This document shows, in pieces, positions 59,853 to 60,282 of a DNA stretch of 64,000 nucleotides. A program made the position numbers and the translations under genes. How positions within the stretch are numbered: position 1 is the stretch's first letter; the number at the start of each line of letters is the position of its first letter. The notes under the pieces were generated by a model that saw only the letters and a list, made by a program, of their open reading frames with translations, was not told where the DNA came from and made no database searches. Location: contig CM049315.1 in the NCBI GenBank assembly GCA_026874595.1, positions 59,394,889-59,458,888 of the forward strand. The letters are read 5' to 3'. Origin of the DNA: Sipunculus nudus. Lineage: Eukaryota > Annelida > Sipuncula > Golfingiida > Sipunculidae.

Positions 59853-60282
59853 AAACTGAGAGAAAGAAAAAGAAAAGATTATTGGTATGAGAGAGAAAGG
59901 AAGAAGGAGACAGAATGATGAGAGAAATAAGAGAGGGAAGTATTAGGAGAGTGAGAATAAAGTAGAGAGGGGAAAAAAGATAATTCATCTAAGAAATTCC
60001 TTCAATTTTGCAGTATGTTAAAGCTAGTTGATTGATGATTCCTTGTATGCCATGTGCCTTTAAACACTTCAAGATCAAGGAACACCAGTCTAAAGATAGA
60101 AATGTGATTTTAAGTTTACAAAGAGCTTCTTCGTGGATAAAAAAAAGTTGTGGTGTTTGTGACAGTATAATGTCCAGTGGTACAATATATTCACAGTGTG
60201 TCTCGATCATTGTAGCTGTTACAGAGAGGACCTGACAGAAGCCAGTATCCAGGAGGTCATGGTCGCCATACAGGATGCTAAG
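2078..60282 (+). CDS. MSP-LRR-EF-hand-ROC-COR (ROCO family) multidomain protein, partial, 32 exons visible
   Basis: Large ROCO-type GTPase gene. The join is 2078-2331, 11956-12092, 15911-16049, 16908-16979, 28536-28573, 29008-29113, 30504-30603, 31943-32051, 32970-33054, 36613-36732, 37319-37376, 38403-38597, 39067-39230, 41626-41691, 41998-42760, 43619-43740, 44523-44646, 45004-45201, 46159-46324, 48383-48554, 49889-50035, 52196-52285, 52656-52762, 53387-53468, 53834-53980, 54417-54587, 55716-55814, 56548-56642, 57740-57890, 58414-58528, 58823-59027, 60216-60282. All introns are GT-AG, every phase matches and no stop occurs in 4,664 coding bases. Order: Cys-rich N-part, VAP-like MSP domain, LRRs, EF-hand, LRRs, ROC GTPase, COR, start of a TIR-like domain. 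ROCO proteins are GTP-dependent signalling scaffolds, probably cytosolic; the MSP domain suggests docking to FFAT-motif partners. The first visible exon starts in phase 1, so coding sequence exists upstream; the last ends in phase 0 mid-domain. The partner pathway is unknown. Confidence 0.9.
4538..4622. repeat. (AT)n microsatellite
   Basis: About 85 bases of nearly perfect AT dinucleotides with one interruption near the right end. Confidence 0.98.
5150..5194. repeat. (AT)n microsatellite
   Basis: Alternating TA tract with one TTT interruption. Confidence 0.95.
5568..6292 (+). repeat. repeat family X, unsplit copy
   Basis: The reverse complement of this stretch reappears in two pieces, 17075-17423 and 27615-27972. 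The split falls at the position equivalent to 5883|5884. This copy is therefore the empty-site reference for the DIRS insertion. It contains a poly-G tract at about 6164-6185. Transposon class unknown. Confidence 0.85.
6300..6700 (-). repeat. repeat family W, minus-oriented fragment
   Basis: The reverse complement matches the internal block of the copy at 33950-36408 (AAAACGACTCATCTG, TTTTTACACTTCAGG and neighbours). Confidence 0.7.
6730..8230. repeat. tandem array, 140-146 bp period, with TGACCT half-sites
   Basis: Nine diverged units, with CCTGTGACCTTGACC-like cores starting near 6911, 7055, 7198, 7338, 7481, 7620, 7764, 7909 and 8055. Two alternating subtypes give a 280-290 bp higher-order unit. 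Each core holds TGACC half-sites with short spacers. The array ends in a GACAGACA tract. Confidence 0.88.
8370..10110 (-). repeat. repeat family Y copy (minus), split by a TIR transposon
   Basis: Left part 8370-8688 is the reverse complement of family Y (GGTGGCGCCACC, AGCCCCATAGCT, ACGGACGGCCGGACGG). The right part from 10069 begins with GTTGACTTACAGTCAGCTAA, the complement of the family start. The TIR element at 8689-10068 lies exactly between. Confidence 0.75.
8689..10068. mobile_element. non-autonomous TIR DNA transposon, TA target duplication
   Basis: A perfect 26-bp terminal inverted repeat starting CCGTATTTACTCG lies at 8689-8714 and 10043-10068, flanked by TA on both sides (8687-8688, 10069-10070). 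An inner second GACGACCCCCC block is also partly inverted. No transposase-size ORF exists in 1.38 kb. The TA duplication suggests the Tc1/mariner/pogo group; the superfamily is not proven. Confidence 0.85.
10111..10990 (+). repeat. repeat family W copy
   Basis: It shares the blocks TTATGGGCC, AATTTTGCCCAACT, TATCATGCACACATAAGGA and the end GCCCATGGGTCCCTTGTT with the copy at 33950-36408. Confidence 0.75.
10991..11955. other. intron segment with Y-like fragment
   Basis: About 11500-11740 resembles family Y (GGGCACAAATCATAAC, GAAACCTGAAA) and a GACCCATGGGTCACTTGTT terminus occurs near 11857. The rest is unrecognised. Confidence 0.5.
11956..12092 (+). CDS. visible exon 2: N-terminal region of the ROCO protein
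   Basis: Acceptor CTTGTAG, donor ACAAG|GTGAGA, phase 0 in and phase 2 out. It encodes GVLAYIHPHV...SFISLT with no recognised motif. The open frame continues exactly from exon 1 and into exon 3, where AG|C makes Ser. The exon stands alone in a repeat-filled intron landscape. Confidence 0.8.
12228..12372. repeat. short inverted-repeat (MITE-like) element
   Basis: TAGAATCCCTTCTTA at the left is matched by the reverse complement of AATAGAAGGGTTCCACTG at the right, enclosing about 110 bases. Confidence 0.45.
12410..15620 (+). repeat. repeat family Y, tandem units
   Basis: It starts with a near-palindromic AGCTCAGCTGAC-TGTAA-GTCATCTGAGCT and GTCCGTCGTCTGTCCGG. Units of about 290-340 bp follow, each opening with GTTAACAGGGCACAAAT or a variant (near 12506, 14209, 14545, 14838, 15177) and closing with the GGTGGCGCCACC motif. 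It ends in CATGACCCATGGGTCACTT. No coding potential is seen. Confidence 0.82.
12808..14170 (+). repeat. repeat family Z, about 180-bp tandem units nested in family Y
   Basis: It begins ATGTTCCCGCCACAAAGTGG and ends GTCGTTCCGACACATCTTG. Seven units carry GCCTGCAGATATTGG, GGGCAGATA and CAGTTACAGATCGAGTTC. It interrupts the first Y unit: flanking Y sequence resumes as TTTTCTCTATTTTTGA, seen uninterrupted after other units. Confidence 0.82.
15911..16049 (+). CDS. visible exon 3: N-terminal region of the ROCO protein
   Basis: Acceptor TTTGAACAG, donor CCAGAG|GTAGTT. It encodes MDMDNKFTILPLLACPEAIS and on to LRYPE. The donor lacks the preferred AAGT but preserves frame with exon 4. No domain is recognised; it lies just upstream of the MSP region. 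Confidence 0.8.
16050..16907. other. intron, nothing recognised
   Basis: AT-rich, no repeat family from this window and no exon-like segment. Confidence 0.4.
16908..16979 (+). CDS. visible exon 4: short helical linker before the MSP domain
   Basis: Acceptor ATTACAG, donor ACACAG|GTTTGT, 24 whole codons (HVEQELIDWNKLDVLGELDK and on). The pattern is charged and helical. The intron that follows is 11.5 kb and contains the nested DIRS/Gypsy insertion. Confidence 0.8.
17075..17423 (-). repeat. repeat family X, interrupted copy, left part
   Basis: Reverse complement of about 5884-6292 (GATCAGGCTGTCTGCAG, AGATGAATCTTATAAT, TTAATCCTAATATTCAAATG). It ends abruptly at GACAAG, where the DIRS element begins. 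Confidence 0.85.
17424..17597. repeat. DIRS left inverted terminal repeat
   Basis: It contains TTAGCATTCACACGCTAGAA, AAATTTCCCTTAGTAGGCCT and TCTCGGTATCTAGGTCATGC. Each is found as reverse complement in the right terminus. The outermost 20 or so bases are unique to this end and recur only in the internal complementary region. Confidence 0.9.
17598..17871 (+). other. DIRS internal sequence left of the Gypsy insertion
   Basis: GC-richer than the flanks; no clear coding match. Continues at 24697 after the Gypsy element. Confidence 0.5.
17868..17871. repeat. Gypsy target-site duplication, left copy (AGGG)
   Basis: AGGG immediately precedes the LTR TGTAGTG and recurs right after the other LTR at 24693-24696. 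Confidence 0.8.
17872..18739 (-). repeat. Gypsy 3' LTR (868 bp)
   Basis: Starts TGTAGTGATGC and ends AATATTACA on the plus strand, with TGTA...TACA inverted ends. It has about 52 bases (near 18612-18665) that the other LTR lacks. Confidence 0.95.
18743..18756 (-). other. Gypsy polypurine tract
   Basis: On the minus strand the sequence is AGGGGGGGGGGGAG, a few bases before the 3' LTR start TGTAATATT. It primes plus-strand DNA synthesis in LTR elements. A long A/T run adjoins it. Confidence 0.85.
18835..19092 (-). CDS. small membrane protein ORF (ORF3) of the Gypsy element
   Basis: An 85-residue ORF. I chose the ATG at 19092 because it lies five bases after the pol stop; the frame is open further upstream, overlapping pol. 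The N-terminus resembles a signal peptide (MRRLLVPCSLLCLIICL), followed by a short polar segment, one transmembrane helix (TIILVIVTALTTLIIAICV), a CPRCKK stop-transfer and a proline-rich tail. Its position after pol is where env-like genes sit in some Gypsy elements. It lacks any ectodomain, so it may be a deleted env-like gene or an unrelated accessory ORF. I recognise no homologue. Confidence 0.5.
   Translation of the reverse strand: MRRLLVPCSLLCLIICLRAPVASMATHPWINSSTIILVIVTALTTLIIAICVCPRCKKMQSNPPAPGIPFTNPPSQWAPIPTNQP
19097..22691 (-). pseudogene. pol: Gypsy pol: protease, reverse transcriptase, RNase H, integrase (disrupted)
   Basis: It copies the element RNA and integrates the DNA. Protease: LVDSGAS near 22600. 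RT: VDYRRLN, FGLANAP and the YIDD active site. RNase H: YTDAS, a Glu in REAYAI, LTDHKPL. Integrase: H-H-C-C zinc finger (AHKEIGH...CPVC), then D in SMDLIGPF, D in LTDNGGEF and E in NGKIERFNR. The C-terminal tail is hydrophilic and ends in the basic RPRKKRKP. Entry is by -1 frameshift from gag. Breaks: a frameshift just after YIDD (about 21650), another at the RNase H/integrase border (about 20980) and an in-frame TAA at 19709-19711. Confidence 0.92.
22679..23825 (-). pseudogene. gag: Gypsy gag: capsid and zinc-knuckle nucleocapsid (disrupted)
   Basis: Start chosen at the first ATG after the 5' LTR (MSQQRVNAD); an upstream ATG at 23891 lies inside the LTR. Capsid-like segments include CDGSSPKLLKTWLKEMD. 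The zinc knuckle is CYECGQENHIAAHC (CX2CX4HX4C). An in-frame TGA lies at 23658-23660 and a frameshift at about 23230-23300. The frame then runs to TAA at 22679-22681, two codons past the slippery site. Confidence 0.88.
22685..22691 (-). promoter_or_regulatory. -1 ribosomal frameshift slippery site (T TTA AAC)
   Basis: In gag frame the codons read CAT TTA AAC TAC TAA, an exact X XXY YYZ heptamer. A -1 slip places ribosomes in the frame that runs directly into the protease DSGAS. The downstream RNA structure was not assessed. Confidence 0.8.
23877..24692 (-). repeat. Gypsy 5' LTR (816 bp)
   Basis: Same ends as the other LTR. The missing 52 bases lie between short CAT/CAT microhomologies, which suggests slippage or a deletion in this copy, or an insertion in the other. 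Confidence 0.95.
24693..24696. repeat. Gypsy target-site duplication, right copy (AGGG)
   Basis: Matches the four bases before the left LTR; a 4-bp duplication is usual for Ty3/Gypsy. The run of G here makes the exact edge slightly ambiguous. Confidence 0.75.
24697..25178 (+). other. DIRS internal sequence right of the Gypsy insertion
   Basis: GC-rich, with poly-G and poly-C runs. It may be the remnant of a gag-like ORF; I see no diagnostic motif. RT motifs expected before RNase H are absent. Confidence 0.45.
25179..25976 (+). pseudogene. DIRS RNase H domain remnant
   Basis: 265-codon open frame with the DIRS-type RNase H pattern: ALTDAS (D65), INVLELRAV (E97), IMTDNTMVLAYINRQGGT (D122), then NLLAVALSR, where related proteins have an Asp before ALSR but this copy has Val. 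It continues with GTPDLDLFNF, the DIRS connecting region. The initiating Met is not meaningful, as the domain was part of a longer polyprotein. At least one catalytic acid is lost. Confidence 0.8.
26225..27150 (+). pseudogene. DIRS tyrosine recombinase remnant
   Basis: Enzyme that integrates circular DIRS DNA. Pieces in order: a core-binding part (HFSFPSIQGYREALLSVL), KTAFLLVLAV, RAELHALM after a frameshift near 26590, CPVRALRYNL, ISNWIKAAIFTAH, then ALHVTAHEV after a frameshift near 26940. The catalytic His (26972-26974) is present. The Arg expected three residues later is Gly (26981-26983), and the position of the nucleophilic Tyr reads TAG (27080-27082). Hence inactive. Confidence 0.82.
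27279..27388 (+). repeat. DIRS internal complementary region
   Basis: The first half (CACATTGATGTTTACGCAAT) is complementary to the left outer end 17424-17470. The second half (CCCCATTCCCCTCCCC, GAATGGTGGTTTTGT) is complementary to the right outer end near 27555-27614. The switch is at AATAAAA|CCCCCC near 27323, equivalent to joined element ends. This is the hallmark of DIRS-1-type elements. Confidence 0.88.
27431..27614. repeat. DIRS right inverted terminal repeat
   Basis: Reverse complement of the left terminus over about 150 bases. The outer 45 or so bases (ACCACCATTCATGGGGAG, then AATGGGGGG) are unique to this end and the internal complementary region. Confidence 0.9.
27615..27972 (-). 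repeat. repeat family X, interrupted copy, right part
   Basis: It resumes at ATTTAAGAAGATATAAATAC, which directly follows GACAAG in the complement of the unsplit copy. Similarity continues to CCATTTTCTCA. Confidence 0.85.
27973..28535. other. intron; weak similarity to 61960-62400
   Basis: CTCTTCCCAAACA, TTTTGTCAAAACA and AATTTTGCACAT...CTAAAAAGTGTTTTTTT have diverged counterparts near 61995-62180, suggesting a further shared repeat. Otherwise unrecognised. Confidence 0.45.
28536..28573 (+). CDS. visible exon 5: start of MSP-domain region
   Basis: A 38-base microexon between TTTCAG and AAG|GTAATT. It encodes EISEHVGIDVKI plus a split Ser codon completed by exon 6. It is supported mainly by phase agreement on both sides and strong splice sites. 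Confidence 0.7.
29008..29113 (+). CDS. visible exon 6: MSP domain, first beta strands
   Basis: Acceptor TTGACAG, consensus donor AAG|GTAAGT. It ends in DHVPHTMAFK, which continues as VKTT in exon 7, reproducing the conserved FKVKTT of VAP/MSP domains. Its last 60 or so bases plus the donor are tandemly repeated in the intron behind it. Confidence 0.85.
29054..30270 (+). repeat. tandem array of about 106-bp units that duplicate an exon 3' end and its splice donor
   Basis: Eleven to twelve units starting near 29054, 29163, 29269, 29375, 29481, 29586, 29692, 29808, 29902, 30008, 30115 and 30213 (partial). Each holds the last 60 or so bases of visible exon 6, AAGGTAAGTGG, and about 45 bases of intron. 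The unit length is not a multiple of three, and reading through the first donor meets a stop within about 105 bases. Confidence 0.93.
30504..30603 (+). CDS. visible exon 7: MSP domain core
   Basis: It encodes VKTTLPMSCIVRPNQGLLRP followed by GESISVKVFID. This matches the VAP-family core: KTT, the invariant RPN with its structural proline, the G after it, a P-G turn, then a beta strand. Acceptor TTTAG, donor AAGG|GTGAGT, phase 1 out. Confidence 0.9.
30967..31847. repeat. possible foldback element rich in GAATTTGAATT, containing a SINE
   Basis: The left end GACCTGGGGTCAGTTTT and right end TTAATTGACCCGAGGTCAG are approximately inverted. Both arms are rich in TTTGAATT. The SINE at 31195-31515 lies between them. 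Confidence 0.45.
31195..31515 (-). mobile_element. SINE copy (tRNA-headed), minus strand
   Basis: On the minus strand it begins near GGTCATGGGTTTAGCAC (A-box-like), then GAGTTCAAATC (B-box-like), a body with CAGAGTGAGTGCTCTGCAGG, and ends near GTCACGTAGTCTGAAAC. It shares order with the copies at 44185, 48655 and 51735. Confidence 0.7.
31943..32051 (+). CDS. visible exon 8: MSP domain, FFAT-facing strand
   Basis: It encodes DVSRCKMMIQWAAVPAGIDD and then VKTFWKHID. KMMIQ aligns by eye with KFMVQ of VAP proteins, whose Lys and second-position Met contact FFAT peptides. The later VKTFWK matches the VAP helix. Acceptor CACCAG, donor AGT|GTGAGT. Confidence 0.88.
32052..32969. other. intron, nothing recognised except C-rich and AT-rich tracts
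   Basis: AAATACAATA-rich tract at about 32250-32340. A block ending GGATCCGCCACTG (32590-32832) with a poly-C run looks repeat-like, but I found no second copy here. Confidence 0.35.
32970..33054 (+). CDS. visible exon 9: end of MSP domain
   Basis: It encodes MKCKMKGEEQDKTPSCRLFQ and on. VMKCKM, made with the split codon from exon 8, corresponds to the last MSP strand. Acceptor TAACAG, donor CAG|GTCAGT, phase 0 out. Confidence 0.85.
33055..33949. other. intron with three spaced GCCC-AGAATGAAATC copies
   Basis: Variants of CCCCAGAATGAAATC occur near 33469, 33531 and 33594 at about 63-base spacing. Otherwise unrecognised. Confidence 0.4.
33950..36408 (+). repeat. repeat family W, longest copy (about 2.4 kb)
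   Basis: It starts near AAGTCATCTGAGCTATAG with GTCTGTCCGTCC and ends ATGACCCATTGGTCCCTTGTT. It contains an internal direct duplication: about 34060-34560 resembles 34730-35235 (TTAGATGTC, CCTACCAAG, AAATTTTGCCCAACTTTGAC). No coding potential. Confidence 0.7.
36613..36732 (+). CDS. visible exon 10: linker between MSP and LRR
   Basis: Forty whole codons (ACCLMEVWRNETLLSQVWIP and on to HLHKPC). Acceptor GTGTAG, donor TGT|GTAAGT. The beta-rich, aromatic pattern could be part of a globular linker domain. I recognise no family. Confidence 0.82.
36968..37045 (+). repeat. tRNA-like sequence, probable tRNA pseudogene or SINE head
   Basis: TAGCGGTTAGAGCATTGG resembles an A-box region and GATCCCGGTCTGAATCCC a B-box region, with tRNA-like spacing. 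The B box carries an extra base and the acceptor stem does not pair convincingly, so I do not call a functional tRNA. Confidence 0.55.
37319..37376 (+). CDS. visible exon 11: linker
   Basis: Acceptor TTTTTTCAG, donor CCAG|GTAACA, phase 0 in and 1 out. It encodes TDTVYMNTLGRVNRRALFP. The exon is short but framed by strong sites and matching phases. Confidence 0.8.
37377..38402. other. intron, nothing firmly recognised
   Basis: AT-rich. TGGAATTCTGCTAACATGAG near 38201 and GTTAGCAGAAGAATA near 38266 form a weak inverted pair. Confidence 0.35.
38403..38597 (+). CDS. visible exon 12: linker
   Basis: Acceptor TATACAG, donor AAAG|GTAGAT. It encodes VELQKRKLAKLVQDWHDILK, then a hydrophobic stretch and SIHQICKNK. 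A charged amphipathic helix at the start is likely. No domain is named. Confidence 0.85.
39067..39230 (+). CDS. visible exon 13: linker
   Basis: Acceptor TTTACAG, donor AGG|GTAAGT. It encodes DVHIKKQSTGETFYHHAHCL to SELAMTR. Phases 1 and 0 match the neighbours. No domain is recognised. A 40-bp minisatellite starts about 270 bases into the following intron. Confidence 0.85.
39505..40152. repeat. 40-bp minisatellite with higher-order duplication
   Basis: About 16 units of CCTGTACCATGTATCTCATA plus ACCATTTCTTTTGTG-like sequence, with a 40-41 base period. The block around 39740-39960 recurs around 39985-40140 in the same order of variants. The ORFs read from it on both strands are products of the repeat. 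Confidence 0.93.
40430..40930. repeat. GACTTGGACTC-rich low-complexity region
   Basis: Many variants of GACTTGGACTC and ACTCAAG on one strand, interrupted by unique sequence. Confidence 0.6.
41025..41567. mobile_element. MITE-like element with 34-bp imperfect TIRs and internal direct duplication
   Basis: The left AAAGGTGTAGGTGCATTTAA matches the reverse complement of the right ATTTAATGCACCTATATCTT. Inside, GAACCCACATT...TGCCTAATAGGCT occurs twice about 234 bases apart. No ORF. Confidence 0.7.
41626..41691 (+). CDS. visible exon 14: linker
   Basis: Twenty-two codons (VVLPQFKQLLPDKNLHDVQR and on) between ATTTCAG and CTG|GTGAGC. It is helical and leads into the LRR exon. Confidence 0.82.
41998..42760 (+). 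CDS. visible exon 15: leucine-rich repeats, first block
   Basis: The largest exon, 254 codons plus one base. The first 110 or so residues are a basic, low-similarity linker. From about residue 100 of the exon, LRRs follow the LxxLxLxxNxLxxLP pattern, the clearest being NLQSMSLASNKISRIPASIG and MKYLNLMGNPLTELPKELG. At least five repeats are readable. LRRs in ROCO proteins bind partners or regulate the GTPase. Acceptor CATTTAG, donor GCAG|GTTAGT. Confidence 0.93.
42808..43310. mobile_element. MITE-like element with CAGGGTTGCCA termini
   Basis: Ends are CAGGGTTGCCAGCAGTCAGG and the complement of GCTGGTGGCAACCCTG. The interior has several GTCAGGGAA motifs. Such CAGGG termini are typical of hAT-type non-autonomous elements. 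No matching 8-bp target duplication is seen. Confidence 0.65.
43619..43740 (+). CDS. visible exon 16: insert within the LRR region
   Basis: It encodes GKHWWTMHRNVNASEQEYTF then SQYKEWLSHP. It interrupts the LRR pattern and precedes the EF-hand exon, so the two may form one inserted module. The donor GAG|GTATTG is weak. Two decayed copies of the exon's 3' end follow in the intron. Confidence 0.8.
43640..43905 (+). repeat. decayed tandem duplication of exon 16 3' end
   Basis: TTCTCCCAGTATAAGGAATG of exon 16 recurs at about 43777 (TTCTCCCAGTATAAAGAATG) and 43872 (CTTCTCCAAGTATAAGGAAT). The first extra copy also repeats the exon end and the following TAGATTTATTG. Confidence 0.88.
44185..44455 (-). 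mobile_element. SINE copy, minus strand
   Basis: Shares GGCACACTTGTTTGTGA, GCAGAGCACTCATCCTGGG and the CAGCTTTGAGCTCTGTGCTC end with the other SINE copies; more diverged in the head. Confidence 0.65.
44523..44646 (+). CDS. visible exon 17: EF-hand calcium-binding motif
   Basis: It encodes RLCDMYKESDHNGDGKLQQA then EFADLN. The 12-residue loop DHNGDGKLQQAE has D1, N3, D5, G6, a hydrophobic at position 8 and E12, a canonical calcium-binding EF-hand loop with helices on both sides. Only one EF-hand is seen; they usually come in pairs, so the partner may be degenerate (exon 16) or supplied by dimerisation. Acceptor TTTCAG, donor ATTG|GTAAAA. Confidence 0.85.
45004..45201 (+). CDS. visible exon 18: leucine-rich repeats, second block
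   Basis: LRRs resume after the EF-hand: LQDVNLAYHGFTRLPAAVQ, LRSLGLNFCIRLEALPHQL and LASLPHLK. Two to three repeats. Acceptor TTTCCAG, donor AAAG|GTTGGT, with phases linking to the P-loop exon. Confidence 0.9.
45202..46158. other. intron, nothing recognised
   Basis: AT-rich unique-looking sequence. Confidence 0.4.
46159..46324 (+). CDS. visible exon 19: ROC GTPase, P-loop
   Basis: It ends with KLMVVGLGGAGKT and a split Ser, the G1/Walker A motif (GxxxxGKS/T) of the ROC Ras-like domain. VLAYLRRSSSG is the usual helix between LRRs and ROC. Acceptor TGATCAG, donor CCAG|GTAACA; the intron splits the P-loop end from LLRAL. Confidence 0.93.
46580..48170. repeat. interspersed repeat with repeated GGTGGCGCCACC-type motifs (family V)
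   Basis: The motif occurs at about 47042 (GGTGGCGCCACC), 47690 (GGTGGTGCCACC) and 47840 (GGTGGCACCACC), each following phrases like ATATCTCAG and AATTTTGCA. It also contains a TCTAGACA-rich patch at 47375-47435. No coding potential. Confidence 0.55.
48383..48554 (+). CDS. visible exon 20: ROC GTPase, switch region and G3
   Basis: It encodes LLRALTSGRYRTAQLTAEDI, then GIDVGTWTV (switch I/effector strand) and FSTWDFAGQTVYYNTHQ. DFAGQ is the G3 DxxG motif with the ROC-typical Gln. Acceptor TTACCAG, donor CAG|GTCAGT. Confidence 0.93.
48655..48945 (-). mobile_element. SINE copy, minus strand
   Basis: GTTTCAGACTATGTGA, CTGGTGTCAGCCAGG, GCACTCGTTTGTGAGTG and GGGTGTTCACCCTGGGT in the same order as the other copies. 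Confidence 0.7.
49115..49527. mobile_element. MITE-like element with about 40-bp TIRs
   Basis: The left ATGCTGCGTTCATTACCGCT, then CGGAAATACTGTAATTAC, is matched by the reverse complement of GTAATTACTTTATTTCCGAG, then CGGTAACAAACGCAGCAT, at the right. About 410 bp, no ORF. Confidence 0.78.
49777..49905 (+). repeat. duplicated splice-acceptor region before exon 21
   Basis: AATTCATCATCCTGAC and TTTTCTTCCAGTTCTTCCTG occur twice, 64 bases apart. The upstream acceptor would end at 49824, the used one at 49888. Sixty-four extra bases would break frame. Confidence 0.9.
49889..50035 (+). CDS. visible exon 21: ROC GTPase, G4
   Basis: It encodes FFLSKQAVYILLWSMRLSYE through VFVVGTHADQ. THAD is the ROC form of the G4 NKxD motif. 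The acceptor region is duplicated 64 bases upstream; only the nearer acceptor keeps frame. Donor CAG|GTAACT. Confidence 0.93.
50036..51734. other. intron, nothing firmly recognised
   Basis: AT-rich. A stretch near 50740-51400 has repeat-like phrasing (CTGGTGGTGCCATTTTT) without a second full copy here. Confidence 0.4.
51735..52075 (-). mobile_element. SINE copy, minus strand, best preserved
   Basis: TTTTGGACTACGTGACAAGG, CTGGTGTTAACCAGGCCCAG, GGCACACTCGTTTATGAG, CAGAGTGCTCACCCTGGGTG and GATCTCCCAGCTGTGAGTCC in order; the tRNA-like head is at the right end. Confidence 0.72.
52196..52285 (+). CDS. visible exon 22: ROC GTPase, G5
   Basis: Thirty codons, VQKVDIPVDQLKQQYPQIVG to VSCLTGQ. SCLTG fits the G5 motif. 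Acceptor CTGTAG, donor CAG|GTCAGT. Confidence 0.9.
52656..52762 (+). CDS. visible exon 23: ROC/COR junction
   Basis: It encodes GMQDLESEIISTTLKEVYMG then VYLSLEESIY. This is the last ROC helix and the ESI...LxxxE helix that opens COR in ROCO proteins. Donor TACAG|GTACAT, phase 2. Confidence 0.88.
53387..53468 (+). CDS. visible exon 24: COR domain
   Basis: It encodes KRRETSLLDWEDIRQLAMQA then GIFEEDD, the helical start of COR-A. Acceptor CATTCAG, donor GAT|GTAAGT. Confidence 0.88.
53834..53980 (+). CDS. visible exon 25: COR domain
   Basis: It encodes IKRAVQFLTDLGTVQYFPTE then VVISPQWVVDVMAKVV. This is the strongest COR signature: L-x-x-L-G-x-x-x-x-F followed by a hydrophobic strand, PQW and VxDV. 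COR mediates ROCO dimerisation. Confidence 0.92.
54417..54587 (+). CDS. visible exon 26: COR domain
   Basis: It encodes NGKFFHSDLKSVWGGG, then LLSLTEEFDLTFPIP and VPCLLPFSEPE. G-x-x-x-H-x-x-L-x-x-x-W, a FDL strand and P-x-LLP are conserved in COR-A. Confidence 0.92.
54588..55715. other. intron, nothing recognised
   Basis: No repeat family or exon-like segment supported. Confidence 0.4.
55716..55814 (+). CDS. visible exon 27: COR-B
   Basis: It encodes INWQGYEEQPGTRESLMLYK then FTYLPAGLFNRAQ. YLPAGLFxR is a COR-B hallmark. Acceptor TTTCAG, donor CAG|GTCAGC. Confidence 0.9.
55815..56547. other. intron, nothing recognised
   Basis: No supported feature. Confidence 0.4.
56548..56642 (+). CDS. 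visible exon 28: COR-B
   Basis: It encodes VRLFQLSDIDRLWKKGSVLK and on. The VRL, W-x-x-G-x-x-L spacing fits COR-B. Donor TGAG|GTAAGT, phase 2. Confidence 0.88.
56761..57081. repeat. foldback/MITE-like element with about 45-bp inverted ends
   Basis: The left TTTCATGTGCATGTATATGT is matched by the reverse complement of the right arm ending CATATACATGCACATGGAAA. The outer TAAGGCTGT and complement TAAAGCTAT also pair partly. The interior repeats ATGTGCATG motifs. Confidence 0.65.
57082..57739. other. intron, nothing recognised
   Basis: No supported feature. Confidence 0.4.
57740..57890 (+). CDS. visible exon 29: end of COR
   Basis: It encodes NHEMLVHVKGPRPEGILFLI then VTFDYLLPCPECVEKE. VHVKG and PCPEC match the end of COR in ROCO proteins. 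Acceptor CATGCAG, donor GAG|GTAAAC. Confidence 0.88.
58414..58528 (+). CDS. visible exon 30: post-COR linker
   Basis: It encodes AMTDSLFAASKIRKARRRHA then FLQCDEFFHSVPLPYLQ. A basic patch (RKARRR) is followed by a segment resembling the post-COR region of invertebrate ROCO proteins. Acceptor TTTCAG, donor CAAG|GTGAGT. Confidence 0.85.
58823..59027 (+). CDS. visible exon 31: start of probable TIR-like domain
   Basis: After a helical linker (DLDLHLEDSMQKMQNLKKHM) comes TTDLFFLHG, compatible with the first TIR strand, then a helix and GYS. An in-frame TGA follows directly, so either translation ends here or, as I prefer, the donor TCGTG|GTGAGG is used to join exon 32. TIR identity is inferred from strand-helix order. 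Confidence 0.82.
59028..60215. other. intron between exons 31 and 32
   Basis: Holds a (GT)n tract and a GAGAGA-rich stretch (59850-59970). Otherwise unrecognised. Confidence 0.5.
59776..59850. repeat. (GT)n microsatellite
   Basis: About 75 bases of GT dinucleotides with one GAGT interruption. Confidence 0.98.
60216..60282 (+). CDS. visible exon 32: TIR-like domain, continued; last exon in window
   Basis: Acceptor ATTGTAG, donor AAG|GTCAGT. It encodes CYREDLTEASIQEVMVAIQD then AK: a TIR-like beta-2/loop, then a helix that should lead into the third strand. The phase matches exon 31 if its GTGAGG donor is used. The remainder lies beyond the window; I found no further exon up to 64000. Confidence 0.75.
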
